Shown piece after piece: positions 11,463 to 22,554 of a stretch of DNA of 64,000 bases. Source of the stretch: Inia geoffrensis (Eukaryota > Chordata > Mammalia > Artiodactyla > Iniidae); NCBI GenBank assembly GCA_036417435.1, contig CM070904.1, positions 64,674,408-64,738,407 on the forward strand, in the 5' to 3' direction. The position numbers and the translations under genes are program-made. Under the pieces are notes generated by a model. It saw nothing but the letters and a program-made list of their open reading frames with translations, made no database searches and had not been told where the DNA came from. Each line of letters opens with the position of its first letter. Position 1 is the first letter of the stretch.

Positions 11463-13056
11463 ACTGATTCTTCTTAAGTGGGTCTGGAGGGAAGAGAGTA
11501 TTCAAGTGTTTTTCAAGGTCTGAAAAATCTAAGTCTCCCAGCCACAGGGTCCTTATGATACCTTTAAGATACCCCAAGGACAACTAAAGGCTCCTTACCT
11601 AAATCTATTTTAGCCTCCTTATTTCTGGATCCTTCTTCTGGGTCCCCCTGGAATGGCTCTGTGATCTGTTTGTAGGTCTCTACACTAATGGTACCTCCTA
11701 GTCAAGGCCCAGCAGTGACGACGTAACAGACCTCTCACTTCCCTCAGCTCCATCTCTGCTGACTAGTTCTGTCAGAGTGTTCAAAAGACAAAGCCGGTGA
11801 TGAAATTACATATCATTCTCAAAAGAAACTTTGAGAATAGAACATAAAAAGAAAGAACATATATTCTAAGACTCTTAAAACTGATTTGAAAACAAGATAA
11901 ATGCCACTGTATTATGAAAATAATAAATTTAAAAAGCTCTATGCACATGTTTTATTCTGGTTGGGGCTTATGTCATATGCTGGTGCATAACATCAGGGCT
12001 AATCAATTTCTTTGTTAAATTCCAGGCAGCTAATTCAAATATTCAAGATTCAACACATAGGACTCAATATATAGGTACATATAAACTCACTAAATGTAAA
12101 CCTTAAAAACAAATATAAAATACATTTGGGGTAATTAAATCTCTTTTTAATCTACTTGAGAAATTTGCTATTCAAATTATTCCCAGGATGAACATTTCCA
12201 TAAAAATAATAAACATTAGAAAATCTGTCACAATTTTAATCTATTAATTATGTATCAGGAAGAGTACTTTTTAGTCAAAAACAAATCTATTTTAAAATAT
12301 TTCCTTGTTGACACCAAAACTTTTCATAGTTATCACGGGTGACATTAAATAAAACTGATTTATTTTAAAGTTGCTTTTTCATTACAGATTGCATACTAAT
12401 ATTAGTAAAGAAAAATGTGCTTACCTAGAAATGCTTACCTAATGCTAAGTTTCAAGGCACATATCCCCCATCCCTTTTTTTTTTTTTAGAGAGATTATAT
12501 CGTGGAAAGCAAGTTGTTTTTATTTTCAACCAAATATTTAAAACTGAAGAAAGTAATTTTCTTCCAAATTTAAAAATACTTGTATTTGTCTTTGCAGTAT
12601 AAGATTTTCAACAAGGCAAGTGTGGTCCAAATCAGTTTATCATATTCTTCATGGGTAATGTAAAAGACACTTCACAATCATATTTCTTGGTTATTAAACT
12701 CAACATGCAGAGATGGGTGTTTGACAGTTTCTCAGCCTTGGAGGTTCATCTGTAAATTCCTTCATGCTTCTGTGTCTTTTTTCTTAGAAACAGGATTTTT
12801 AAAATGATTTCCACAAGTATTTCTACAAGTGTAGGTAAATGAGAGAAGCCCAGTTCTAATCTTTGTTATACCACGCTGTTTATTTTCTTTCATGCAACAC
12901 TAAAACTTGGTTCTTGTTTAAAGTTTAAATAAGATTCTTTCCTTCAAACTCAAATGCCATATTGTATACTGAAAATAGCACAAATAAAGGAATAAAAAAA
13001 AAAAAACCTTTGTCTTAGAAGGGAATTATGTCTTTCTAGAAGAGACTCAAGAAATT
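11463..13056. other. No recognised feature
   Basis: About 1.6 kb of AT-rich sequence with small homopolymer runs (T10 near 12477, A12 near 12995). I see no gene or repeat that I can name. Confidence 0.55.
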
Positions 13057-13068
13057 GCTACTATTTTC

Positions 13069-13277
13069 TTTTTCTTTTTTTTTTTTGCGGTACGCGGGCC
13101 TCTCACTGTTGTGGCCTCTCCCGTTGCGGGGCACAGGCTCCAGACGTGCAGGCTCAGCGGCCATGGCTCACGGGCCCAGCTGCTCCGCGGCACGTGGGAT
13201 CCTCCCGGACTGGGGCACGAACCTGTGTTCCCTGCATCGGCAGGCGGAATCTCAACCACTGCGCCACAGGGAAGCCC
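13069..13277 (-). mobile_element. CHR-family SINE, minus strand
   Basis: Reverse complement of the CHR consensus, from a T-rich tail (13069-13086) to caccactgcgcc..gggaagccc at 13277. The flanks share an imperfect ctacta-ttttc (about 13058-13068 and 13278-13290). It has diverged a few bases from the other copies (for example gcggaatctc), so it is older than the copies at 8.1 and 11.2 kb. Confidence 0.93.
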
Positions 13278-13359
13278 ACTACTAATTTTCATAGCGTATG
13301 ATACATATTCATATGTAGGATATCTATTATCATTTCTTAAAATCATAGAAGTTCAGAAC

Positions 13360-13500
13360 TTTAAAGGACCTTAGAGCCATCTTGTATAACTAACTCCCTG
13401 CATACCCTAGATGGAACAGCAAAAGGCTAGACCTTGCCAGCATTTGAACTCAGAACTCCTGACTCTAGTCAATTATCCTTTCCTGACAGTACAAGTTTGC
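13360..13500 (-). repeat. MIR SINE, probable, minus strand
   Basis: taactccctgcatacc..ggaacagcaaaaggctagaccttgccagcatttgaactcagaactcctgactctagtc follows the inverted MIR order (gaggcagagct..gggattcgaactcagg..tctgactcc). It is weakly conserved. Confidence 0.5.
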
Positions 13501-13608
13501 GCTACATAGGAATAATCAGTGTTAGAACTGACATTCAATAAGCATCAGTCCCATGTCAGTGACTAGAGCAGACCCACATTATCATTTATCAAATGAGATA
13601 TTTATCTT

Positions 13609-13651
13609 TTTTTTTTTTTTAACATCTTTATTGGGTTAAAATTGCTCTACA
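13609..13651 (-). mobile_element. Ultra-short L1 3' stub
   Basis: A T run followed by aacatctttattgggttaaaattgctctac, the reverse complement of the last ~30 bases of the L1 3'UTR (compare ...caataaagatgtt at other L1 ends in the window). It is flanked by a perfect 21-bp duplication (13588-13608 and 13652-13672, atcaaatgagatatttatctt). This is a genuine but drastically 5'-truncated target-primed insertion. Confidence 0.9.
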
Positions 13652-13759
13652 ATCAAATGAGATATTTATCTTATTTAAGTTTCTCTGAATCCTTCAGGAT
13701 AATAACTGTCAGCTTTCATAAAAATAAAAGTGAATGAAAACATATGAAGTATTTCTGTA

Positions 13760-14300
13760 ATCTCTCCTACATCCATCTACCTCTTCTACTTTCACTTGCT
13801 AATCTAGGCTGTTGACATCATACCTTGATTATCTCAGTGATCTCTTAACTGAGATCCTGTTTAGAGTATCTCTTCAGTTCAGGCTATCCTGTGCACCACA
13901 CCAGGCTGATGTTCTCAAAACTTTGCTTGTACCAATACTCTCTTTTGGCATAAATCAATATTCCCTGTGGCTTTCAGAATATAGTTAAAATTCTGAAGTC
14001 TGGCATTCAGAGCTCTCCACCACCTGATGCAAACTCTATTTCCAACTTCATTTCTTACTGTTTTCCAATTGGTACATCATAATTGTCTGATCTATTCAAT
14101 GCATCTTAAACATCTCTTGCTCATTTATTCATCTCAAGGATTCAGTTTCCCCTACTGAAAAACGTTCTCTCCTCTTCATTGATCTAAATTCCATCCATTT
14201 TCATGGTTTGCCTCATGACTCATAGCTCCTGGGTTCTTTATTGCATTCTGACAATTATTTTAACCTCTTATAAGCTGCCACTTTCACAAGTTCCTCTCAA
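13760..14300 (+). mobile_element. L2 LINE fragment, probable
   Basis: Has L2-like order: ttgattatctcagtgatctcttaactgag, caggctatcctgtgcaccacaccaggctgatgtt, ttggcataaatcaatattccctgtggctttcagaatatagtt, gcattcagagctctccaccacctgatgc. Strongly diverged and non-coding. Confidence 0.5.
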
Positions 14301-14470
14301 ACATAACTGTACATCAGTATGACTTGCAATGCTAGTAAAATGCACATTCCCAGGCTCCATTCTAGAAATTCTGATTCAGTAAACCTGAGGTAGGTTCCCA
14401 GAATCTGCATTTTTCACAAAAACTGCAGCTGATTTAGACTCTGGAGAACCTGTAACCAGGTTAAAGGTGT

Positions 14471-14816
14471 TTTTTTTTTAATAAATTTATTTATTTTTGG
14501 CTGTGCTGGGTCTTCGTTGCTGTGCGCGGGATCTCTCTAGTTGTGGAGAGCAGGGGCTACTCTTTGTTGCAGTGTGTGGGCTTCTCATTGCTGTGGCTTC
14601 TCTTGTTGCAGAGCACGGGCTCTAGGCACACGGGCTTCAGTAGTTGCAGTACGTGGGCTCAGTAGTTGTGGCTCCTGGGCTCTAGAACACAGGCTCAGTA
14701 GTTGTGGCGCTTGGGCTCAGTTGCTCCATGGCATGTGGGATCTTCCCAGACCAGGGCTCGAACCCGGGTCCCCTGCATTGGCAGATGGATTCTCAACCAC
14801 TGCGCCACCAGGGAAG
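14471..14816 (-). mobile_element. Older CHR-type SINE, long form, minus strand
   Basis: Read on the minus strand it begins cttccctggtggcgcagtggttgagaatccatctgcc, has a canonical B box gggttcgagccc, and ends in an A/T-rich tail (ccaaaaataaataaattt). The body is longer than in the other copies because of repeated 'cacaactactgagcc'-type segments. This fits the older CHR-1-like subfamily rather than the young CHR form. No clear TSD was found. Confidence 0.88.
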
Positions 14817-15319
14817 TGCAGAAACATCACACTTCTAGAAACATCACACAGTAGTTATTGTCTTGTTCATTTACTTCAATCTTAATCACACTCCTTTGCA
14901 GTTTGCAGATTTTCCGTAGACATACCTCGTTTTATTGCACTTCACTTAACTGTGCTTCACAGATAAACTGAGTTTTTAATAAACTGAAGGTCTGCAGCAA
15001 CCCTGCACTGAGCAAGTCTATCAGTGCCACTCTTCCAAGCAGCATTTGCTCACTTTGTGTTTCTGTGTCATATTTTGGTAATTCTTGCAAACTTCAAACT
15101 TTTTCATTATTTTTATATTTGTTATGGTGATCTGTGATCAGTCATCTTTGATGTTACTATTTGTAATTGTTCTGAGGCACCATGAATCTGGCCCATATAA
15201 GACAGCAAACTTAATGGATAAATGTTGTGTGTGTTCTGACTGCTACCCCATCTCTCTCCTTCTCTCCTCGGGGCTCCCTATTCCCTAAGACACAATATTG
15301 AAGTTAGGCCAACTAATGT

Positions 15320-15724
15320 TTGCATCAACATGGATAGATCCAGACGGTATTATGGCTAGTGAAATAAGTCAGACAGAGAGAGACAAATAATGTATGTTTT
15401 CACTTATATGTGGAATCTAAAAAATAAAACAAACAAATAAATACAACAAAACAGAAACAGACTCAACAGACACAGAGAACACACTAGTGGTTACTAAAGG
15501 GGAGAGGGTGTGGGGAGGAGCAAAAGAGGGGAAGGGGATTAAAAGGTACAAACTACTAGGTGTAAAATAAATAAATTACAAGGATGTAATGTAGAGAATG
15601 TGGAATATAGTCAACATTTTATAACTTTATATGGAGTATAATCTATATAAATATCAAATTACCACTCAATATACCTGAAAGTAATATAGTAAGTCAACTA
15701 TATTTCAATTAAAAATTAATAATT
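15320..15724 (+). mobile_element. L1 3' end inserted in Tigger1-like element
   Basis: Contains catcaacatggatagatcc, gtgaaataagtcagacagagagagacaaa, ttcacttatatgtggaatct, then the 3'UTR to tatatttcaattaaaaattaat. This is the end of L1 ORF2 plus the 3'UTR, from an older L1 subfamily. An aactaat/aattaat match at the edges is a possible short TSD. Confidence 0.85.
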
Positions 15725-15976
15725 ATCCTACAATGGCTTTCAAGCATTCAAATGAAAGGAAGAGTAAATGATGCAGCAAACTTCATGGTTGTCTTATTTT
15801 AAGAAACTGCCACAGCTACCCTAACTTTCAGCAACCATACCCTGATCAGTCAGCAGCCATCAACATCGAGGCAAGACCCTCCATTAGCAAAAAGAGTCCA
15901 ACTCACTGAGGGCTCAGATGATGGTTAGTATATTTTAGCAATAAAGTACTTGTGTGTCTGTGTATGCTCAAAAACA

Positions 15977-16225
15977 TTTTTACAGTCATTCCTCAATTTT
16001 CCCTGAAAGATTAATCTCATTACAGTACATTTTTGTATTTAAATTCATAGGCCCTTGGATGTGGACTGTCTTTCTTTTAATTGAAGAAATAAAGAGAACA
16101 ATAAAATACTTTATTTCTTCAATTAAAACAAAAAAGACGGTCCACATCCAAGGGCCTTTAAATTTACAAAAATGTACTGTAATGGGATTAATCTTTCAGG
16201 GAAAATTGAGGGATGACTGTAAAAA
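15977..16225. repeat. Near-perfect palindrome with 117-118 bp arms (MITE-like)
   Basis: The left arm (15977-16094) starts tttttacagtcattcctcaa. The right arm (16109-16225) is its reverse complement with a handful of mismatches. A 14-base spacer (16095-16108) separates them. The outer bases are TACAGTC..GACTGTA, so a TA-flanked, foldback DNA transposon derivative is plausible. Part of the Tigger1-like composite. Confidence 0.9.
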
Positions 16226-16312
16226 TATGTATAGCTGATTCACTTTGTTACAAAGCAGAAACTAACACACCATTGTAAAGCAATTATACTCCAATAAAGA
16301 TGTTTTAAAAAA
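16226..16312 (+). mobile_element. L1 3'UTR stub abutting the palindrome
   Basis: tatgtatagctgattcactttgttacaaagcagaaactaacacaccattgtaaagcaattatactccaataaagatgtt, then an A-rich tail. This is the terminal L1 3'UTR seen repeatedly in this window. Its 5' truncation point coincides with the end of the palindrome's right arm. Confidence 0.85.
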
Positions 16313-16422
16313 TATTTTAAAATAAGGTATGCACATTTTTTAGACATACTGATAATGCACATTTAATAGAATACTATGTGTAAACATAATTTTATAAACA
16401 CTAGGAAACCAAAATATTCATG

Positions 16423-17480
16423 TATTTAGTATCTGTACCCTCTCATAAAATATAATCTTCTTGAAAGTAGGACTTTATCTTATTCATATCTGAATTCCAA
16501 GTGTCTAAAATGTAAGAATTTTTTACTCAATAAGTGATGTTTTTAAGCAAATTGGTGAATAACAGATGAGTGTCTTTCTTGTTTAAATGATTTTCTCCTA
16601 GTCACATTTTGAAAACAAGAATAGGAGCTATTAATATTATTTTGTCACAAATTTTTTGTTTCCATCCCCAGTTTGAAAAATGTTCCTTCAGCTATAATGG
16701 ATTATATCACGTAATAGGCGCTATGATGCATCATGTCAATCACATTTTTGAGTGAAGGATATTTTCCCTAGCTGCTGGAAGATGCCTTCAAATTCAGTCC
16801 TCTTTTAGAATTGCCTTGGTTGACGAAAATTGCTCCATTTATCTTCATAGTTTTTTCCAGGGAAAGACTTATCTACAAAGGGGTAAAAAGCCGCCCTTGT
16901 CCCAAGTTGATACAACGCTGATGGACCATGACACTTCCAGAACCTCCCATGGTGTCAGCTTAGGCTTTTGTTGGAAGTTCCTCCCAGCTCCACTTTTCCT
17001 TATGTCTAATTACACTTTATTTCCTGAATTTCCCTCTACACGTCGATCCCAAGTGCACTCCGTATAAATCTGCTCCTGCACATGAATCTCGATCTCACAG
17101 CTTCCCAAGGCAACCAACCTGCTACACTGGTAGTTGGTCAGAGAAACCAGGCACTGACTAGGATTTTGAAGTTGGATCACCTATCCCTATCTGGTGATGG
17201 AAATGAGGAGTCTACCATTGGCGGTAGGTGAGCACAGACAGTCCCTGAGCACAGGTAAGCAATGCAATTACTAAAACTTTCATCAGCAGAAAACTGGAAT
17301 GTCACACTGTGAAGAGACTGCATTAGCTTTGGGCAATGCATTAGACGTTTGAGAATATGGGTGAAATGGTAACTGCAGGACATTGGAATTGGGTTGCTCT
17401 TGATAAGCTCTATCAACCTTCTGGAAAAAAAAAAATAACAAGCTAAGAGTGATTAATAAGCAAATTAAAAGCTAAGTATC
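16423..17480. other. Unassigned; possible ERV LTR or leader
   Basis: No coding region is supported. Around 17060 a TATA-like ccgtataaatctgctcctg precedes gatctcacagcttcccaagg, which could be LTR-like. It lies upstream of, and in the same orientation as, the retroviral remnant that follows. This is a weak inference. Confidence 0.35.
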
Positions 17481-17682
17481 GGGGCTTCCCTGGTGGCGCG
17501 GTGGTTGGGAGTCCGCCTGCAAATCCAGGGGACATGGGTTCGTGCCCCGGTCTGGGAAGATCCCACATGCCTGGGCCCGTGAGCCATGGCCGCTGAGCCT
17601 GCGCGTCTGGAGCCTGTGCTCCGCAACAGGAGAGGCCACAGCAGTGAGAGGCCCGCGTACCACAAAAGAAAAAAAAAAAAAA
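17481..17682 (+). mobile_element. CHR-family SINE, deletion variant
   Basis: A CHR SINE lacking 10 bases (gcggagcggc) between catgcc and tgggcccgtg, and with aaatcc in place of gatgc in the head. The B box ggttcgtgcc is intact. The tail is short and interrupted (aaaagaaaaaa..). I found no clear duplication. It is diverged from the 11.2-kb copy and therefore probably older. Confidence 0.93.
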
Positions 17683-17749
17683 TGAGGACCAGGCACAGAA
17701 CCTAACTGTAAGAGTACCAAGCTCCAAAATAAGATTAAATTCCCAGTCA

Positions 17750-20700
17750 AGGTAGATGTGCTATGCCAAGGTTAGGGTCTTTTTCAGGAAAGAATAAGGC
17801 AATGACACCTGGAATGGGGATACCTGGGGTGATAGGCAGATCTAAAAATCTTGAATCTCCAGATTTCCCTGAACCCTCTGAACTTGCAGAAATGGCCCAT
17901 TAACCTTATTAGGATTAAAAATCCCCTTTTTCTACACAAAATGCATGTGTATCTTTCCTAAAAAGCAACATGTCTTCAGGATCTACCTTCTCCCCACCTT
18001 CTGGCCACCAAGAAAATAATTTAGGCAAAAATTTACAACAACCCAAGCAGGGAAATGCTAGGTCTACTAAGGGAGAAAGATTAGACTTCAAAGAAACACT
18101 TGGACCTGACCAACACGTACCAGTATGAGGTGGAAGGGTATGCTTGAGACTGGATTCTGAGGGTACTGAACCAAGAGGGAGGGTAGAAAATAAATTTGGT
18201 TGGTACTCTTCAATAATATAGAATGTATCACCCTGGTGAGGACCCTGGGAAATGATGTGAACACATGGCTAAGATGACACTTATTAGCATGCCCCTTAGG
18301 TGGCCATTCTAAGTGAGGCGGCGATGTTAGAAATGTCATGGCAGATACGGGACTAAGAGATGAAAGTCTTAGAGATATGGGTATGTTAGAGGGGACATAT
18401 TATAGAAGGTTAGAAATCCCATTAGACTATTTTCTTCCATGCGAGGACCAGTGGGCTCACCATTTACCAAAACATTTAATGAATATGCTGGTCAGACTGG
18501 TCCCAACATCATTGAGAAGTTCATCTATTGCTTTCCCCCTAGGCCAGGTGAGTGGACAATACCGTTCCAGAACTGAGATCACCAACAGCACTGGGGATGA
18601 TAGGACCAAACCCAGTAGAGACCAGGTGGCAGCACATAAGCATCAGAAGGCAGATGAGTACATTTGCCATAAAGAGCATTAAGACTGCAGTCAAGTCCTC
18701 AAAGACATAGAAAACAAACTTATGGTTACCAAAGGGAAAGGGGACGGATAAATTAGGAGTTTAGGATTAGCAGATACAAACTACTATATATAAAATTAAT
18801 GAACAGGGAATTATATTCAATATCCTATAATAAACCATAATGGAAAAGAATATTTAAAAGATTATATATATATATATAAATATATAAATGAATCACTTTG
18901 CTGTGCACCAGAAACTAACACAACATTGTAAATCAACTACCCCTCGATTAAAAAAAAAAAAAAGATTGGAGTTAAGTCAAAGGTCCAAGGAAGACAAGTC
19001 ACAGAGAATTATGGAGATGATTAATAGAATATAGCATCCCAAGGGGAATAATAGACAGGTAGCCAAAAAGTACTATATCACTCAATCTATAAAATCAATG
19101 AGAAAAAATCAGGAAGCTGAGAGTAAGGGTAAATATACTGATGAAAATTCACGTCTTAGCTAGTTTCCACCTCAGAGCCAGGTTTTGAACCTCAAACCTA
19201 ATGACTGAAAAAGAGACTAGATCACCAGGAGAAAGAGCCCTGCCAAGCCTCAGCAACTGTACATGACTGTAATTCCCAAGTCTTATCTCAAAGGGACCTT
19301 CAGGTATTTACTAAGGTAACTGTACACCAAGGAAAGAGGGATACCTAACATTTCAAGAACTGTTGGACACAGGTCTGAGATGATATGATACCCTGAGACC
19401 TGAAGTATATTATGGTCCATCTGTTATAGTGGGGTATATGAGGGTAGATAACAAACAGGGTTCTGGCCCAGCCATAGTTCACAGTGGGTCCACTGTATTT
19501 GCAGACTCACCCAATGGTAGTTTCTGGAGTCCCCAAATGTATAATGGTTATATTTCCTGCTTAGTACCGTCCCATTATACTAGGTTCTTGGGCTGTGATG
19601 TAGGAGCTATAAAGGCCAAGTGGATATCTCTGAAACTGCTCCACCTATACTCCTTGCTAGGATAGTAAATAAATCACAATATACCATGGCAGGAGAATAG
19701 CAGAAATTAGCATCACTCTTAAATACTAAAAGGTGCAAGAGTGAAAGCTGTCATCTTTTTTCTGTTTAATACATGTATTGTTGTCCCCACACACACACAA
19801 AAAGCAAAACCAAAGACAACAAATATTGAAGAATAAAGTGAGTTACTGAAAACTCAAGAAAATAGTAGTCCCAATTATTGCTGTGGAGCCAGATGCGGTA
19901 TATTTGCTAGAACAAATTTGCATGACTTTAGGAACTTGGTAAATGGCCATTGATTTGATCTGGTGAATGTTTTCTTTTGTATCTTTGTCAGAAGAAAGGA
20001 ACAGATAACAGAATATATTTACAGTTTTGCTCTAGGGCTATAAGAGCTATTCTTTCCTCTGTCATAACATAGTTTGAAGAAATCCAGGGTATCTGAATAT
20101 CACACGGCTCCAGTATTATACAAATGATATTATTCTAATTGGACTGGATGAGCAAGAAATGGCCAGCATGATTAGAGTCTTGGTAAGCCATATGTACTCC
20201 AGAAAGTACAAAATAAATCCTAGGGAGATTCTGAGGCCCACCAGATTAATAGAAATTTTTGTGGTTTCTGTGTGCTAGGACATTCTCTCCAAAGTAAAGG
20301 ACAAACTATTGCATCTTGTGCCTCCCACCATGAAGAATGAAACAGTGGCAGGTAGGCCTAGAGGTAGCATATTAAACACCTGGGGGTATAGATAGTACCT
20401 GAAAGGCTGGCAGTTATGAGTGGATCCCTGAGCAGGAAAGGGCTCTGCAGCAATTCCAGGCTGCAGTACAAGCAACTCTGCTGCCTGGGCTGTGGTCATA
20501 TGATGTAGAAAACCCTGTGGTGTTAGAGATATTAGTGGTGGGAAAGGTCATACTGTCTTTATGACAAGCCCTAGTGGGAGAATATCATGCAGACCTCTAG
20601 GGTTCTGGAGCAAGGCCACTGCATCTGTAGTCGAGATTTATGGCCTTTGAGAAACATCTCCTGGTGTGCTCTTGGGACCTGGGGCGAGTAGCTGGGGCTA

Positions 20701-21230
20701 GTTTATCCCACTCATCTTTCTCTTTTAAGCTTCCCTTTCACCAAGAGAAGGAAGATGCTCCTAGAACCTGTACTAAGTGAATCCAAGTGGTAGAAAGGGT
20801 GGATTATGGTTAATGTATGACGTACTGCCTAGATCACCTTTCAGAAAAAAAGGACTTACTATTTCCCTGGCTGTTGGGTGTGATGTCAGAGGATAGTAGT
20901 CAACTATCAGCCTTTTGGGGGGCTATTCTCAGTAGAAGAAAGCTATCTTAGCCAAGTTGCACCTCTTTCCAGGTGTGCCTATATCCAATGGCTGAACAGT
21001 CTCAGGATATAAAGCCTCAGCTCCTTCATCCAAATCTGAGACATCTCTGGAAAATCAGATGAGCTCCAGAGCTATATCTGGGGTGGGCTGAAGTCTGGGG
21101 CTTACAAACTAGTTCAGCTACATTCTCCGGCTTCCTTTCCATATGTTTTGATCCTAAGAGCACTCTCTGATAAATATCCTGCCAATTTCCACTGCAGAGT
21201 CAGCTTCTCAGGGAGCCCAACCTGTGAGAC
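17750..21230 (+). pseudogene. Degenerate endogenous retrovirus internal region (pro/pol remnant)
   Basis: No long frame survives, but retroviral landmarks occur in the right order on the plus strand. A retropepsin-like active-site string LLDTG lies at 19360-19374. About 750 bp downstream, 20117-20128 reads Y-T-N-D followed by IILIG, the place of the reverse transcriptase Y-x-D-D box, with the first aspartate replaced by asparagine. Further pol-like text, including an RT thumb/RNase H-like stretch, runs to about 20600, and possible integrase-end or leader-like sequence lies near 20800-21230. Frames shift repeatedly and contain many stops. An L1 (18697-18963) splits the upstream part. Flanking LTRs could not be delimited. 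Product would be none: it is a dead remnant. Confidence 0.6.
18697..18963 (+). mobile_element. L1 3' end inside the ERV remnant
   Basis: gacatagaaaacaaacttatggttaccaaagggaaaggggacgg, then cagatacaaactac, an AT microsatellite (18867-18890) and gaatcactttgctgtgcaccagaaactaacacaacattgtaaatcaacta followed by an A tail. The flanks aagactgcagtcaagtc and aagattggagttaagtc may be a diverged duplication. Confidence 0.85.
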
Positions 21231-22554
21231 TGTGAGACACAGTCTTCTTTGGCTGATAAACATTAAGCCAAGGACACGAGGGACTGTTTTCCATTGGTTT
21301 CAACAGGAAAGAAAGAGATAAGTCAATACTCAGGCTGCTATTCCTTCCTTTCTATCTCTTTTTTCTTCTTTCTTAAACTGTAAGTTTCTAATCCTTTTGC
21401 CCTTGAATCAAATTTCCTTATCTTACCTGAAATTTGTAAGTAGAGGAACTTCTCAGACTTAAATATTATCATTTATTTTTTTAAAATAATTTTCATCCTC
21501 ATGACTCTGTCTCTCACTTATATACATACACCTTTATTTAATGTATTTCTATGTTTAAAGTGTCAGGGGCTGATAAAGACAGTTCCCCCCAAATTTCTCA
21601 GTTAATTCTGAGTTAACCTGAGGAAGTCATAGTTTTTCATAAATAAAACTGAAATTTTTAAACATAAATGTTGTGAGAAACGTGATTATTTTCCCCCTTC
21701 CGTGAGTTTTAGAGTGATAATATTTAGGGTATTCATCTAATTATAGATAATATCTAGGAAAAATAATAAAACGAAATATAATGCATGGTTTTTGATTCAA
21801 GTCATTAGTCTAAGAATACTTGTTTTTTTCCATCCTTCCAAAGTCACATTAAAATACTTAATATAATATTTTCAAGAGAAAAAAGAATATCATTGGGAAT
21901 CCATGAAGATAATCCAGAGACATTTCAGGAGCTAGGTAGAGACGGGCAGAGAAATTGGTGCAGATGAAATACCAAAGCACAGTTTTCAAGTTGTGCACTA
22001 CGCAATTCTAGGGGTCTCCATTCACAAAGACTTGTGCCCTGTTCATCCTGCACAATATCCAGAGAGGCCCTGGAGACAAAACCCCAAGATACCTGTGAGT
22101 ACTAGTTTTCCCCAGTGATTCCTAAAGGAGTGCTAAATTAAAGCCAACAAAACCTAAGAACAGAAGTGGGCCTTGGGGTCATCAGAAAAATTCATTAAAT
22201 AATTAATAACAAAATAGCTGAGTGAGTGACTCCTTCCTTTCTCGAACAGGAAAAAGGGAGTGACTGACACTAAGTATTTTGCCCCCTGGGTAAAATCCTG
22301 ATGCAAACTAAAGAAAGTCTGTAATCTGTCTGGGGAGGGTTTAAGGTCCTAGGAGAGAGGCACACTGGAGCTTTGGGCAGGTCCTGACTGTCGCAGCAGA
22401 TAAGGTGTGGGAAACTAAAAAATTCAGTCTACCCTTGATGGAAATAACTTACCCTGCTCCACCTCCAGGGTCAAGTCCTAGTTTTGGCAAGTGCATAAGT
22501 CTTCAGGCTCCCTGCCTATATTAATCAATTCAGTCATTCTATTAATTATAAATG
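21231..22554. other. No recognised feature
   Basis: About 1.3 kb without a nameable repeat or gene. Confidence 0.5.

Larger units (their letters stand above)
14917..16422 (+). mobile_element. Tigger1-like DNA transposon, internally deleted and interrupted
   Basis: The 5' inverted-repeat end (gacatacctcgttttattgcacttcactt, from 14919) and the following 390 bp match Tigger1 as I know it. After an L1 insertion (15320-15724) the element resumes at tcctacaatggctttcaagc. It then jumps directly to the 3' part (gatgcagcaaacttcatgg..cagcagccatcaacatcgaggcaagaccctcc). It is interrupted again (about 15946-16312) and resumes with aataaggtatgcacattttttagacat until about 16422. The transposase body is missing, so this is a non-autonomous remnant. 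The 3' terminal repeat is also lost. Confidence 0.82.

Noticed and set aside
14541..14885. 114-codon plus-strand frame
   Set aside because: Runs through the inverted older CHR SINE; its repeated residues mirror the SINE's internal repeats.
18338..18682. 114-codon plus-strand frame as a host gene
   Set aside because: Lies in the decayed retroviral region; no domain, no splice context, and broken on both sides.
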